DNA of 64,000 bases from Chryseobacterium sp. ISL-80. GTDB lineage: Bacteria > Bacillota > Bacilli > Bacillales > Cytobacillaceae. The notes under the pieces are model-generated. The model had not been told where the DNA came from. It searched no databases and saw only the letters and a list, made by a program, of their open reading frames with translations. Position numbers and translations under genes: made by a program. The stretch lies in assembly GCA_018613055.1 (NCBI GenBank), contig JAGGQZ010000013.1, positions 186,001 to 250,000 on the forward strand, given 5' to 3'. This document shows, piece by piece, positions 50,146 through 59,392 of this stretch; within the stretch, counting starts at the first letter, position 1, and each line of letters begins with the position of its first letter.

Positions 50146-50343
50146 ATTTGCACCCGTCCTATTAAAAATGTGAGTTGTAATAAGAGAATATTACTTTGTG
50201 GATGTTAGAATAGCAATCTAATTTTGGCGGTGAATGTGCTGCCAAATTATGGAGCGGAATAGAGTTAAACTTAGGGTCAAAAACTAGAAGAAGGTAGGTG
50301 AAGTAGGAAAAGGCTGGACATATATTGGCATCACGATAAAAAT

Positions 50344-50375
50344 GCCCAGCAACCATCACGGTTTGCTGGGCACTG
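50344..50375 (-). terminator. Terminator of the 5'-nucleotidase gene
   Basis: TGCCCAGCAA and TTTGCTGGGCA pair around a 9-base loop; on the minus strand TTTTT follows. It lies 6 bases beyond the nucleotidase stop. Confidence 0.85.
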
Positions 50376-50380
50376 CTTGA

Positions 50381-52015
50381 TTAGTTTGCTACGTCGATAA
50401 TACGACCTTCAACCGAAGGACTTACTGTCTTGTTTTCTTGCTGATTCACATATTCAGTGAAGATTTCCCAGTCGACGAAACCAGGTTCGCTCACACGTCC
50501 TTCGCTATAAGCTTTTCCAAATACGTCGTATCCGTCTCCGCCTTTAGCAGTAAAAGTGTTTGTTGCCACTGCATATGTTTTAGTAAGGTCCAGACTTACG
50601 TAGTTGACGCCGTCTTCCTTCACTTCAACTGACTGGACACGCTGGCCAGCTGGAAGCGAGCTGTCGTAGGTGAATTTCAAGCCTGACACTTGCAGGAATC
50701 CACCGAACGCTGTGGGGGCATCCTTGACACTGTGCTCCAGTGCTTCTTTGATTTCAGCACCTGTCAGCTGCATGATTCCTAAAGAGTTTCCGAATGGCAT
50801 GACTTCAAGTACTTTTGCCATTGTAATATCTCCCGCGTTGACGGAAGTACGGATCCCGCCGCCGTTTTGGACTGCGATAACTGTATTAGGGTTGATTGTT
50901 TTGGCTTTTGCGAGCATTCCATCGGTAATCAGATTTCCAAGATTCGTTTCAACTGTTCTCGCAGGAGGATTTCCACCAATTAAATCGACAGTGGTTGTAC
51001 CGATTACTGTGTTTTTCATTTCATCAACAGCAGGTTTATACTTTTCGTTCAGGATTTTAGCTGCTTTTAGATCATCTTCGAAATTTTTCACATCCAACAA
51101 TTCGCCGGCATATTCGATAACACGGCCATTTTTATTAAACTTAACATCCAGGGTACCAAGGAACTTTCCATACTCATTTGCCTGGACGATGACAGTCGGT
51201 TCTTTGCCGGCTTCTACTAAAATTGGCTCGTCCAACTGAACATGAGTATGACCGCCGACGATGACATCGATACCTTCTACTTCCTCAGCCAGTGTCAGGT
51301 CATTGTCCCCGCCGCCATCATTCAGACCGATATGAGTCAGGGCAATAATCTTATTGACTCCTTGCTTCTCGAATGATTTAACTGCAGCTTTTGCCTCATT
51401 GATGTAGTCAGTGAATTCGACACCCTCTCCAGGGCTTGAGATATCTACTGTTTCAGCAGTCGTAAGACCAAAAATACCGATTTTCTCACCATTTACCTCT
51501 TTTACGATGCCTTTGTAGACTTCGCCGTCATTTGCTTTAGTAGAGAATTCATTATTTGTTAGCATATTCATATTTTCGTCATTATCAAAGTTTACGTTTG
51601 CATCAACAAATGGGAATTCCGCTTCTTTTACAAAGTTAGCAAGAGTGGATGTTCCTTTATCAAACTCATGGTTTCCAAAGGTCATGGCGTCATATCCTGC
51701 CAGATTCATGAACTCCAAATCTGCCAGTCCCTGAAACTCGTTAAAATAGAGGGTACCTGAGAAGACATCACCGGCATCTAATAATAAAGTATTGGCGTTC
51801 TCTTCGCGCACTTGATTAATCGCCGAAATTCTTTTTGCAACTGAGTCTAAATGCGCATGCGTATCATTGGTATGCATGACTGTTAACTCGTAAGGTTTGC
51901 CAGGCTTTTTGCCCTTCATGTTCGCCGACGCTGCAGGAACAGCAATGGATGTCAAAAGAGCAGCGGATGCAGCTACTGATAAAAGTTTGCGGTAGAACTT
52001 GTTACGGTGATTCAT
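50381..52015 (-). CDS. Secreted 5'-nucleotidase / UDP-sugar hydrolase family metallophosphatase
   Basis: The 544-residue exported protein has a signal peptide ending near VPAASA (residue 31). The N-terminal metallophosphatase domain has HTNDTHAHLD (residues 48-56), DAGDVFSG, FGNHEFD, and GGHTHVQ as metal ligands. The C-terminal 5'-nucleotidase domain contains NGGGIRTSVNAGDIT and KGGDGYDVF. It would dephosphorylate extracellular nucleotides. No LPXTG anchor or SLH repeats are seen, so it is released or held otherwise. I start it at ATG 52015 after GAGGAGG; an upstream start at 52078 adds a non-signal-like extension. Confidence 0.92.
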   Translation of the reverse strand: MNHRNKFYRKLLSVAASAALLTSIAVPAASANMKGKKPGKPYELTVMHTNDTHAHLDSVAKRISAINQVREENANTLLLDAGDVFSGTLYFNEFQGLADLEFMNLAGYDAMTFGNHEFDKGTSTLANFVKEAEFPFVDANVNFDNDENMNMLTNNEFSTKANDGEVYKGIVKEVNGEKIGIFGLTTAETVDISSPGEGVEFTDYINEAKAAVKSFEKQGVNKIIALTHIGLNDGGGDNDLTLAEEVEGIDVIVGGHTHVQLDEPILVEAGKEPTVIVQANEYGKFLGTLDVKFNKNGRVIEYAGELLDVKNFEDDLKAAKILNEKYKPAVDEMKNTVIGTTTVDLIGGNPPARTVETNLGNLITDGMLAKAKTINPNTVIAVQNGGGIRTSVNAGDITMAKVLEVMPFGNSLGIMQLTGAEIKEALEHSVKDAPTAFGGFLQVSGLKFTYDSSLPAGQRVQSVEVKEDGVNYVSLDLTKTYAVATNTFTAKGGDGYDVFGKAYSEGRVSEPGFVDWEIFTEYVNQQENKTVSPSVEGRIIDVAN

Positions 52016-52350
52016 TAACAGTTTCCTCCTCGTAATCAAAAGTGATCTTGCTACTAAACTAGTTACCATGCCAAACATCTTAATTCTACCAAATTTATTT
52101 TCTTATAGAGTGAATTAAGTGAAAATTCATTAATTTAGTACTAAAGACCTAACTGAAAAGGATTGATTTAAGAATTTATATCAAAAGGAATTAATAACTT
52201 TCATTGATAGATAAGTATTTCAATAATACTCAATATGGAGTTAACCTTGTTATATATTACACCGATAAAAAAATTGAAAGATTTGATAAAGGGGATTCAA
52301 ATATCATGGCGAATTATTTTGAAATATAGATAGATTATTGGGGGAAAACG
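52016..52350. other. AT-rich divergent promoter region
   Basis: These 335 bases separate the divergent nucleotidase and amidase genes and must hold both promoters. I saw no clear operator, repeat or small gene; GGGGG at 52338-52344 is the amidase ribosome site. Confidence 0.5.
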
Positions 52351-53052
52351 ATGAAAAAGAAGGGGAAGCTAATAAAGTTAGGGCTGCTGCTGTCTTTAAT
52401 TCTGAGCGGATGCTCTGATGGAATTCAAGAGGAAACGGTGGTCAAGGCCGAGAGCAAAGTGACAACTGCAATACGTACTGAAACTAGAATTGCCGTCAAT
52501 AAAGACTTTATGCCAAACATGAACTTTGTGCCGCGGAGCAATATACCTACCCATATCGTATTGCATTTCATTAGCAATGCTGCGAACAATCCTGATAATC
52601 CTTATGTATATGAAGACATCAGAAAGATTTTTATTGATTACAATGTATCTCCTCATTACATGATCGACCGTAATGGAGAAATATATCACTTATTGCCGGA
52701 AAACCGGGCTGCCCGTCATGCAGGCAAAGGGAATATAGAGGGATACACGGAATACGAGGATCTATTAAATAAATACTCAATCGGTATTGAGTTAATGGCC
52801 ATTGGAACGGAAGAAGAAATGCAACAGATGATGTCTTCAGAGTATTACAGAAAAATCCCTTCAGAACTTATCGGCTACACAGAAGCACAATATCAAGCTC
52901 TTAATCTCCTGATAGATGATATAATGGCGAGGAATTCAATGATAAAAAGAGATAGAAACCATATTATCGGTCATGACGAATACGCGCCTGAACGAAAAAC
53001 AGACCCTGGCAGTTTGTTTGAATGGGAAAAAATAATGTCGAGTGGAGAGTAG
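52351..53052 (+). CDS. Lipoprotein N-acetylmuramoyl-L-alanine amidase (Amidase_2)
   Basis: The 233-residue lipoprotein has lipobox LSGC (Cys21). The amidase_2 domain (about residues 55-225) shows zinc ligands in IVLHFISNAANN, ARHAGKGN and NHIIGHDEYAPERKTDPG, together with SPHYMIDRNGEIYHLLPEN. It cuts the bond between muramic acid and the stem peptide of peptidoglycan outside the membrane, for wall turnover or recycling. It is a single gene followed by a terminator (53046-53073, AGAGTAGC / GGCTGCTCT then T-run). Confidence 0.88.
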   Translation: MKKKGKLIKLGLLLSLILSGCSDGIQEETVVKAESKVTTAIRTETRIAVNKDFMPNMNFVPRSNIPTHIVLHFISNAANNPDNPYVYEDIRKIFIDYNVSPHYMIDRNGEIYHLLPENRAARHAGKGNIEGYTEYEDLLNKYSIGIELMAIGTEEEMQQMMSSEYYRKIPSELIGYTEAQYQALNLLIDDIMARNSMIKRDRNHIIGHDEYAPERKTDPGSLFEWEKIMSSGE

Positions 53053-53073
53053 CTTTTATGGCTGCTCTTTTTT
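53046..53073 (+). terminator. Terminator after the amidase gene
   Basis: AGAGTAGC pairs with GGCTGCTCT-type sequence (one G.T pair), followed by TTTTTT. The stem overlaps the stop codon. Confidence 0.7.
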
Positions 53074-53216
53074 GATATATAGCAAGTGGGACATTATGAA
53101 TGGTTACTATGAAAAATTTCGGAACTACGAGATAACTTCACAAACACGTTATTTTTCTTGAAATTTGGGTAAATAGTATGTAACAACCAAACCCAAACAG
53201 AAAGCAGGGATTGATG

Positions 53217-53483
53217 ATGAATAATGATAAGAATTCGAACTCTTATAAACAGGAAATGAACTTGAATATGTATATGGATGCCGTTCATGATACTGACAAT
53301 ACTGAGCTGATTCTGCTTCGTGAAAAGACAAGGTATACCGATGGAGCAAACAAAGTCATTCGAAAGGTTCAGAATGAGTTTCTGAAGAAAAGAAGAGAAG
53401 TGGAAATCGACCAAGCTCTAGCTAAAAAGGATAAAAAGAGATTCATGGAATTGACTTCTGAAAACTGGAAGGATGCTTTGTAA
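53217..53483 (+). CDS. yhzC: YhzC-like small IDEAL-domain protein
   Basis: The 88-residue hydrophilic protein ends with EIDQALAKKDKKRFMELTSENWKDAL, a good IDEAL domain (pattern IDxAL..xDxxxFxxL). In B. subtilis a similar short IDEAL protein, YhzC, is encoded beside comK, and here a comK homologue lies 1.4 kb downstream, so orthology is plausible. The function is unknown. Start choice: AGGGA is 6 bases before ATG 53217; ATG 53214 and TTG 53211 are alternatives. Confidence 0.75.
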   Translation: MNNDKNSNSYKQEMNLNMYMDAVHDTDNTELILLREKTRYTDGANKVIRKVQNEFLKKRREVEIDQALAKKDKKRFMELTSENWKDAL

Positions 53484-53514
53484 GGTGAAATGGAATAGTA
53501 TTTGGATTATATAG

Positions 53515-53556
53515 AAAGCCTGGAACCTAAGGAATATAAATGGTTTCAGGCTTTTT
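53515..53556 (+). terminator. Terminator after the IDEAL-domain gene
   Basis: AAAGCCTG.AACC pairs with GGTT.CAGGCTTT, with TT after. It ends the short transcript. Confidence 0.8.
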
Positions 53557-53650
53557 GAATGTCGAGAAGGATAGCTTGCAATAATGGTCAAGTTCGATTG
53601 AGCTGAATAAGTTGTTGAACCAACTGGAAAAAAGTGCTCCGAATTTCCAG

Positions 53651-53702
53651 TTCGCCAATAAAAATTGATTTTCGCCAATAAATTTGTGAACTTCGCCAAT
53701 AA
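53651..53702. repeat. Three direct repeats of TTCGCCAATAA
   Basis: Exact copies of the 11-mer stand at 53651-53661, 53671-53681 and 53692-53702, about 20 bases apart, in the non-coding gap between two converging genes. AT-rich 9-10-base spacers separate them. No function is evident. Confidence 0.8.
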
Positions 53703-53753
53703 CATAAATTTAATTTAGAAGAAAAGCTTTTTTCTCCAGGTTACTAGCCTCGA

Positions 53754-54245
53754 TTATTCAACAACCTCCAATAATTGCTCCTTAAGTTTCTTTTTAGCAC
53801 CGCTTCGCCACTGTTTGATCGCTGAAATAGACACATTTTCCTTTTCAGCGATTTCTCTGACAGATAGGAAATCGAGACAGGTGTAGATGACCCACTTTGT
53901 TTCTTTTTCAGTGAGTTCCTGACAGTAGCTGAGCAAAAACTCAAGTTCCAGCGGCTGGTCTGGCTGCGTTTCTTCGACTGAATCCCAGTATTCCTCTTTT
54001 GGATGAATGCTCCGTTCTTCAAATAGGATGTTTCGGTTCATTTCATTCAGGATTTGTCCTTTTATATACGAATAAGCATAATTGGTGAACTCGCCTTTTT
54101 CAGGATCAAAGGCTTCTGCTGCTTCCCAGAGACCGACAAGGCCAATATGAAAGTAATCTTCTTTATTTTTGTAGATATTCAGCGAGCGGATAATTTTATG
54201 GATCATTGGTTCATATTGTTTAGCCAATTGTTCAAAGCCTTCCAT
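53754..54245 (-). CDS. Sigma-70-family RNA polymerase sigma factor
   Basis: The 163-residue protein has a region 2-like part (YEPMIHKIIRSLNI, then YFHIGLVGLWEAAEAFDPEKGEFTNYAYSYIKGQILNEM) and a C-terminal region 4-like helix-turn-helix (FLSVREIAEKENVSISAIKQWRSGAKKKL). This is the minimal two-domain form used by ECF and SigH/ComX-like factors. No anti-sigma gene is adjacent. It lies near comK and could take part in a stationary-phase or competence programme, which is inference only. I use ATG 54245, after GAAAGGA; the longer frame upstream to 54386 has no ribosome site near its ATGs. Confidence 0.78.
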   Translation of the reverse strand: MEGFEQLAKQYEPMIHKIIRSLNIYKNKEDYFHIGLVGLWEAAEAFDPEKGEFTNYAYSYIKGQILNEMNRNILFEERSIHPKEEYWDSVEETQPDQPLELEFLLSYCQELTEKETKWVIYTCLDFLSVREIAEKENVSISAIKQWRSGAKKKLKEQLLEVVE

Positions 54246-54564
54246 TTTGCAATCCTTTCGGGATCGCGCGCGTTCCATGGTATTCCCGGGTAGCTTTACG
54301 ATACTCCTGGAGATGGCTCGTACACCAATCGCGAAAAATGAGTTTTGGAAGGCAAAAAGGCATAAATTGATGAAAAAATGCTTCAAAATTGAATTTTCAA
54401 AGTCATTTCCTGAAGTATGGGTCAGTTAAGTGCAATTAGGAGAAACAGTTCAGGTTGAATTGTGAAACTTTTTAGTCAATTGCAGAAAAAAATTTTAGTG
54501 TTATGTTATCAACACATCTATAGTAATAAGGATGCTGATCCTCCTGTTTTTTGGCAGAGAAACG
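54246..54564. other. Spacer upstream of the sigma-factor gene
   Basis: This region must contain the sigma-gene promoter. A 60-codon plus-strand frame (54247-54429) overlaps it but lacks a ribosome site and a recognisable domain. No repeat or operator was recognised. Confidence 0.4.
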
Positions 54565-54592
54565 AAAAAAACGGACCTGATTACAGGTCCGT
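54565..54592 (-). terminator. Minus-strand terminator facing the sigma-factor gene
   Basis: ACGGACCTG and CAGGTCCGT form a perfect stem; on the minus strand TTTTTTTCG follows. No convincing minus-strand gene lies to its right before comK, so it would stop antisense transcription from the comK side. Confidence 0.75.
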
Positions 54593-54786
54593 TGAATATT
54601 TTATTATACTAATAAAATAAAAAATTAGCAATATTTCATAAGTACTAGACTTAATGACACACAAAAATACAGATTTACATTTAAATGCCAAGATTAATAT
54701 AATAATACCTATAGGGGTTCTATCCAACATCAAGACATAAACCCACGTGACCCTGTTAACTGGACAGGAGGTTTTCATGTGATCAA

Positions 54787-54792
54787 TATAAT
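54787..54792 (+). promoter_or_regulatory. Likely -10 element of the comK promoter
   Basis: TATAAT at 54787-54792 would start transcription near 54799, exactly at the first leader stem. No good -35 lies 17 bases upstream (TGGACA is 20 bases away), which would suit a promoter needing an activator such as ComK itself. Confidence 0.5.
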
Positions 54793-54798
54793 ATAAAA

Positions 54799-54873
54799 GT
54801 CCCCAGGAAAAGTCGTGCGGACGTCCTGAGGACAGGGTGTTGGGTATGCCAACTCTGTTAGTATACCTTTTTT
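54799..54873 (+). promoter_or_regulatory. Structured comK leader: stem-loop plus intrinsic terminator
   Basis: Stem 1 pairs GTCC..AGGA (54799-54808) with TCCT..GGAC (54824-54833). A second hairpin, GGTATGC (54843-54849) with GTATACC (54861-54867), is followed directly by TTTTTT (54868-54873). Both precede the comK ribosome site by some 20 bases, the arrangement of a transcription attenuator. I could not match it to a known riboswitch. A short independent RNA is the alternative. Confidence 0.6.
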
Positions 54874-54906
54874 GTCGGAGAACGCAATACATAGGAGGGC
54901 TAAAGA

Positions 54907-55458
54907 GTGAGCCTATTGGATGATTATAAGATTAATCAGGAAACAGTGTTGCTGACAGGAGAGTATAACGAATACGGAAAGTTATGTACAAGAGTAATTG
55001 AAGGAGAGAACACATTTCTCGTCAATATGAAGCCGATCGAAGTGATCAACAAAACGATGCTTGGGCTCGGGTCTGATTTCCATGCTGGACGGAAAAGTGC
55101 CAGGGAGATACTTGGAGATATCAATATGTGCCCGATAAAGGTCAACTGCAACCTTGGAATCTGGTTATTTCCAACCAAGTCTTACAATCATGATTTCTGC
55201 ATCTGGTTTTCACTAGAACATGTCCGCAAAACGAAACCCATTGGAATCCGAAAAACTGAAGTATATCTAAGCTATAATCATACATTCGTGGTTAATATGA
55301 AGCAATCCACTTTCAATGATCGAAAACAGAAAGCGAAGGACCTGAGAGAAGAAATGGTGAAAAATTCCCAGGGCATGCTAACCTTTTGTGTCGAGACTAA
55401 GAAGGGTCTGGTGATTTGTGAAGGAGAAGGGATTAACCGGTATAGAATAAACAAGTAA
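54907..55458 (+). CDS. comK: Competence transcription factor ComK
   Basis: The 183-residue regulator aligns by eye with B. subtilis ComK over its length: YNEYGKLCTRVIE, FLVNMKPIEVINKTMLGLGSDFHAGRKSAREIL, PIKVNCNLGIWLFPT, WFSLEHVRK, and a central LSYNHTFVVNMKQSTFNDRKQKAKDL segment. ComK binds AT-rich boxes and switches on DNA-uptake genes. The start is GTG 54907, after ATAGGAGGG. It stands alone between a structured leader and a terminator (55466-55497), with a yhzC-like gene nearby as in B. subtilis. Conservation is moderate, so a ComK paralogue is possible. Confidence 0.85.
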   Translation: MSLLDDYKINQETVLLTGEYNEYGKLCTRVIEGENTFLVNMKPIEVINKTMLGLGSDFHAGRKSAREILGDINMCPIKVNCNLGIWLFPTKSYNHDFCIWFSLEHVRKTKPIGIRKTEVYLSYNHTFVVNMKQSTFNDRKQKAKDLREEMVKNSQGMLTFCVETKKGLVICEGEGINRYRINK

Positions 55459-55465
55459 GATTGTA

Positions 55466-55497
55466 AAAGCATCCATTCTTTAGGGGTGGATGTTTTT
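55466..55497 (+). terminator. Terminator of comK
   Basis: CATCCA (55470-55475) and TGGATG (55487-55492) pair around an 11-base loop and are followed by TTTTT. Confidence 0.75.
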
Positions 55498-55618
55498 CTA
55501 TGCAGTCAGTGGTTTCGTTTGACTGTTAAGAGATGGATATAGGATATTAAAATTACTTACAATAAATGCTAGTTTATAAGTTGAAGTGGGAAAACAGAAA
55601 TGAAAGGAAACGACCGAA

Positions 55619-55972
55619 TTGGATGAACTATTATTTTATTTGGACTCTGCTATTGTGATGTGGTTTGTTACTCAAATCACATTTGGCTTTACAGTTCTTG
55701 TCCTTGGTAGTGTCATGATGGATTACTATGAATGGGGAACATATGAACAACCAGTAACAACATATCAGAAAACAGTTAATTTCATCATGGCGGTTTTAAT
55801 CGGTGCAGGACCTTACATTTATAAAAAACTCCTGAAATATCCTTGGTGGAAAAGAAAGCTGTATATGACGGGGACTGTTATAGTAATGATCATTGGGAGT
55901 ATCATATTTTATCAACTGCTCGTGTTGATTATTGGGCTGTTTATTGAAATACCAAATGAGTATTATAGGTGA
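55619..55972 (+). CDS. Small three-helix membrane protein, paralogue A (immunity-like candidate)
   Basis: The 117-residue protein has three hydrophobic segments (about residues 13-35, 50-68, 82-108). A conserved middle reads LGSVMMDYYEWGTYEQPVTTYQKTVNF then GAGPYIYKK. A second gene, at 56561-56899, encodes a clear paralogue. No known family was recognised. The pair flanks a decayed toxin C-terminus, the place where immunity genes of polymorphic toxins stand, so an immunity role is inferred. The start is TTG 55619, with AAAGGAAA about 8-10 bases upstream; no ATG fits. Confidence 0.65.
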   Translation: MDELLFYLDSAIVMWFVTQITFGFTVLVLGSVMMDYYEWGTYEQPVTTYQKTVNFIMAVLIGAGPYIYKKLLKYPWWKRKLYMTGTVIVMIIGSIIFYQLLVLIIGLFIEIPNEYYR

Positions 55973-56026
55973 AAAATAAATGAGGCCTATAAGGCAAATA
56001 TTAAACAAACGTTTGATTAAATTACT

Positions 56027-56523
56027 ATGAAAAATTTGCATAAAGTTGTTGCCACTTATTATAACCCGTCTGCAATTTTGAAGCATGCTCCTGGCTTCCC
56101 GAAGAATGCTAATTTCATGAAAGGCTCTACACTTTTTGACTCCATTACTGGTCGAATCGAACTGGATTCAAAAGAGGTGGCACGTAACATAATGGAAGAC
56201 AAGGGTTTTACTAAAATGGGATAAGGAATCCCTGTAGTTGGTAATACCATCTCAGTTGTATCAGGACTATCAGAATTTGCAGGTCCCCTTTCTTCTGATA
56301 AGGGGATGGGAGAGAGTCTTGGTAGAATGATAGGAATTTAACATTAGATTTTGGAGCAATCGGGGGCGGTGCAAAAAGCAGGAGCAGTAATCGGCAGTTT
56401 GGGTGGACCTGTCGGAACAGTTATTGGAGCTGCGGCAGGAGGGTTTATTGGTGGTCAGTGTGAAATATGGAGATGAAGTGAAAGATTTTGGAGGGAAAGC
56501 AGGCAAGTTAATTGGAAGTTGAT
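56027..56523 (+). pseudogene. Decayed C-terminal part of a polymorphic (LXG-like) toxin
   Basis: One frame reads MKNLHKVVATYYNPSAILKH ... STLFDSITGRIELDSKEVAR, hits a TAA at 56222-56224 and continues in the same frame as GIPVVGNTISVVSGLSEFAG to 56341. After a shift near 56365 another frame reads VQKAGAVIGSLGGPVGTVIG then AAAGGFIGG, and after a further shift VKYGDEVKDFGGKAGKLIGS to a stop at 56523. The order (an ITGRI segment, then a glycine-zipper region and a short basic tail) is that of C-termini of secreted LXG-type toxins as I remember them. The N-terminal export part is absent and no ribosome site precedes the frame. It is a broken relic, not an active gene. Confidence 0.65.
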
Positions 56524-56560
56524 TTAAATAGAATAGAAAAAATAGAGGTGTGAAATATGA

Positions 56561-56899
56561 ATGAACGCTGAAGTAATGATAACTAATATTGGTTATACTC
56601 TGGCAGCATGGGCCGGGATCCAAGGTGCGTATGCTTTGACAATCTTGCTTTTAGGAAGTGTGATGATTGAATATTACGACTGGAGCATTTATGAAAAACC
56701 TGAAACCTTATATCAGAAATCGATAAATGTCTTTTTTGCTTCCCTGCTCGGGATCGGTCCATATATTTATAAAAGAATATCCAGATACAATTGGTTTTCA
56801 AGAAAGTTACTAATGATCATTTTTTTGTTTTTATTCATGATTGTAAGTATTTATGTTTACAAGTTTATTATCTTCATTCTTAAGACTTTATTTTTGTAA
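56561..56899 (+). CDS. Small three-helix membrane protein, paralogue B (immunity-like candidate)
   Basis: The 112-residue protein shares with the gene at 55619 the core LGSVMIEYYDWSIYEKPETLYQKSINV and GIGPYIYKRISRYNWFSRKL, with three hydrophobic segments at similar places. Identity is high in the first loop and second helix and low at both ends, as expected for immunity proteins diverging against different toxins. It follows the toxin relic by 37 bases. AGAGGTG precedes ATG 56561. Its function is not known from sequence alone. Confidence 0.68.
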   Translation: MNAEVMITNIGYTLAAWAGIQGAYALTILLLGSVMIEYYDWSIYEKPETLYQKSINVFFASLLGIGPYIYKRISRYNWFSRKLLMIIFLFLFMIVSIYVYKFIIFILKTLFL

Positions 56900-57401
56900 T
56901 GAAAGGACATCATTAAACTAAACCTCTTTTAGCATACACTACAGAAGAATTGGCATTACTAGTTTCCTTCGGTGGCTATCCAGGTGTTGTTGGAAAGCCA
57001 GGACTGGTCACTGAATAACATTTGTGTGTTTAACCTGCCGGACTTAGAAGCTGACCCTTCGCTTACGAATATAATGTTCTTTTTGCCATCGATGCATGGC
57101 ATTTGGATTATAGATTATACTTAGTCTCAAAATCAATCTGTTCATGTGGAACAATCTTCCTGCATGTGAAAACAAATAAAACCAAGTATACTCTTGGGTG
57201 CGTAGCAACAAGCGAAACAAACCTCATCTAAACTCTTAAATGGCTAGATTCTAAGAAAAAACCGATCATCGTGGTTGAATTTTAAAAAGATTTGTTATAT
57301 CGACTTTTAACGAATGAAAGCTAATCAACCGTTTGATTAATCTCGTGGATTGGTCGGGCTTGAGAGATTGCCTTATGTAAAATCTGAAATTCACCAAAAA
57401 G
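56900..57401. other. Region with further coding remnants upstream of glpK
   Basis: A short frame ending at 57018 reads LAYTTEELALLVSFGGYPGV then VGKPGLVTE. Another piece (about 57036-57116) reads NLPDLEADPSLTNIMFFLPS then MHGIWIIDYT before a stop. Neither has a start with ribosome site and both look like eroded fragments, probably from the same toxin/immunity neighbourhood. The TAATCA / TTGATTA inverted repeat near 57327-57343 is the only other structure noticed. Confidence 0.4.
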
Positions 57402-57402
57402 A

Positions 57403-57431
57403 TTGAAAGCGATTTCTGTGTCATGTATACT
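57403..57431 (+). promoter_or_regulatory. Promoter of glpK with overlapping cre site
   Basis: TTGAAA (57403-57408), 17 bases, TATACT (57426-57431). The cre-like sequence TGAAAGCGATTTCT (57404-57417), one base from consensus, overlaps the -35, so CcpA should block initiation in glucose. Confidence 0.78.
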
Positions 57432-57439
57432 GCAAGTAA

Positions 57440-59035
<1,596 letters not shown>

Positions 59036-59070
59036 TGTTGCAAAAGTTTTCTAAGAGAAAAGAGAGCATA

Positions 59071-59128
59071 AAAAGAGTCCAGGTACCCCGATTTGAGGTA
59101 TTGTCTCCTGGTCTCTTTTGTTTTTTTC
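59071..59128 (+). terminator. Terminator after glpK
   Basis: AAAAGAG.CCAGG pairs with CCTGG.CTCTTTT around a longer loop and is followed by GTTTTTTT. Confidence 0.8.
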
Positions 59129-59348
59129 GGATAGGCACAGTGCGTTTACTACCTTTTTATCTGTGGTAAAAAATTTCTTATTTTATAAGTGCTATAAAAA
59201 TGTGGAATTTTAAAAAACTGAGGTGATGATACCCTACACATATTCGGTATATGTCTAACCCAAGGCATGAAGGAGTAGGAATTGTTTCTACATAAAAACG
59301 TTAAATAAGACGCTATCATACTGCATAATTTTATAAAAAATTGTATGA

Positions 59349-59383
59349 CTCCCAGTAAAGATAAATAAATATCTTACTGGGAG
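59349..59383 (+). promoter_or_regulatory. Hairpin enclosing the galE ribosome binding site
   Basis: CTCCCAGTAAAGATA (59349-59363) pairs with TATCTTACTGGGAG (59370-59383), 14 base pairs with one bulged A and a 6-base loop. The GGGAGGG ribosome site starts within the 3' arm, 10 bases before the ATG, so the folded mRNA would hide it. No T-run follows, so it is not a terminator. The rest of the 59129-59348 gap shows no gene. Confidence 0.72.
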
Positions 59384-59392
59384 GGATTATTT

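Noticed and set aside
54247-54429. 60-codon plus-strand frame overlapping the upstream part of the sigma-factor gene
   Set aside because: No ribosome site and no domain; it opposes a better supported gene region.
54799-54873. Known riboswitch (SAM, c-di-GMP, T-box) before comK
   Set aside because: None of the conserved cores of these classes could be found in the leader; only generic stem-loops are visible.
54581-54892. 103-codon minus-strand frame upstream of comK
   Set aside because: It overlaps the comK leader, has no ribosome site and no recognisable domain, and its end runs into the terminator at 54565-54592.
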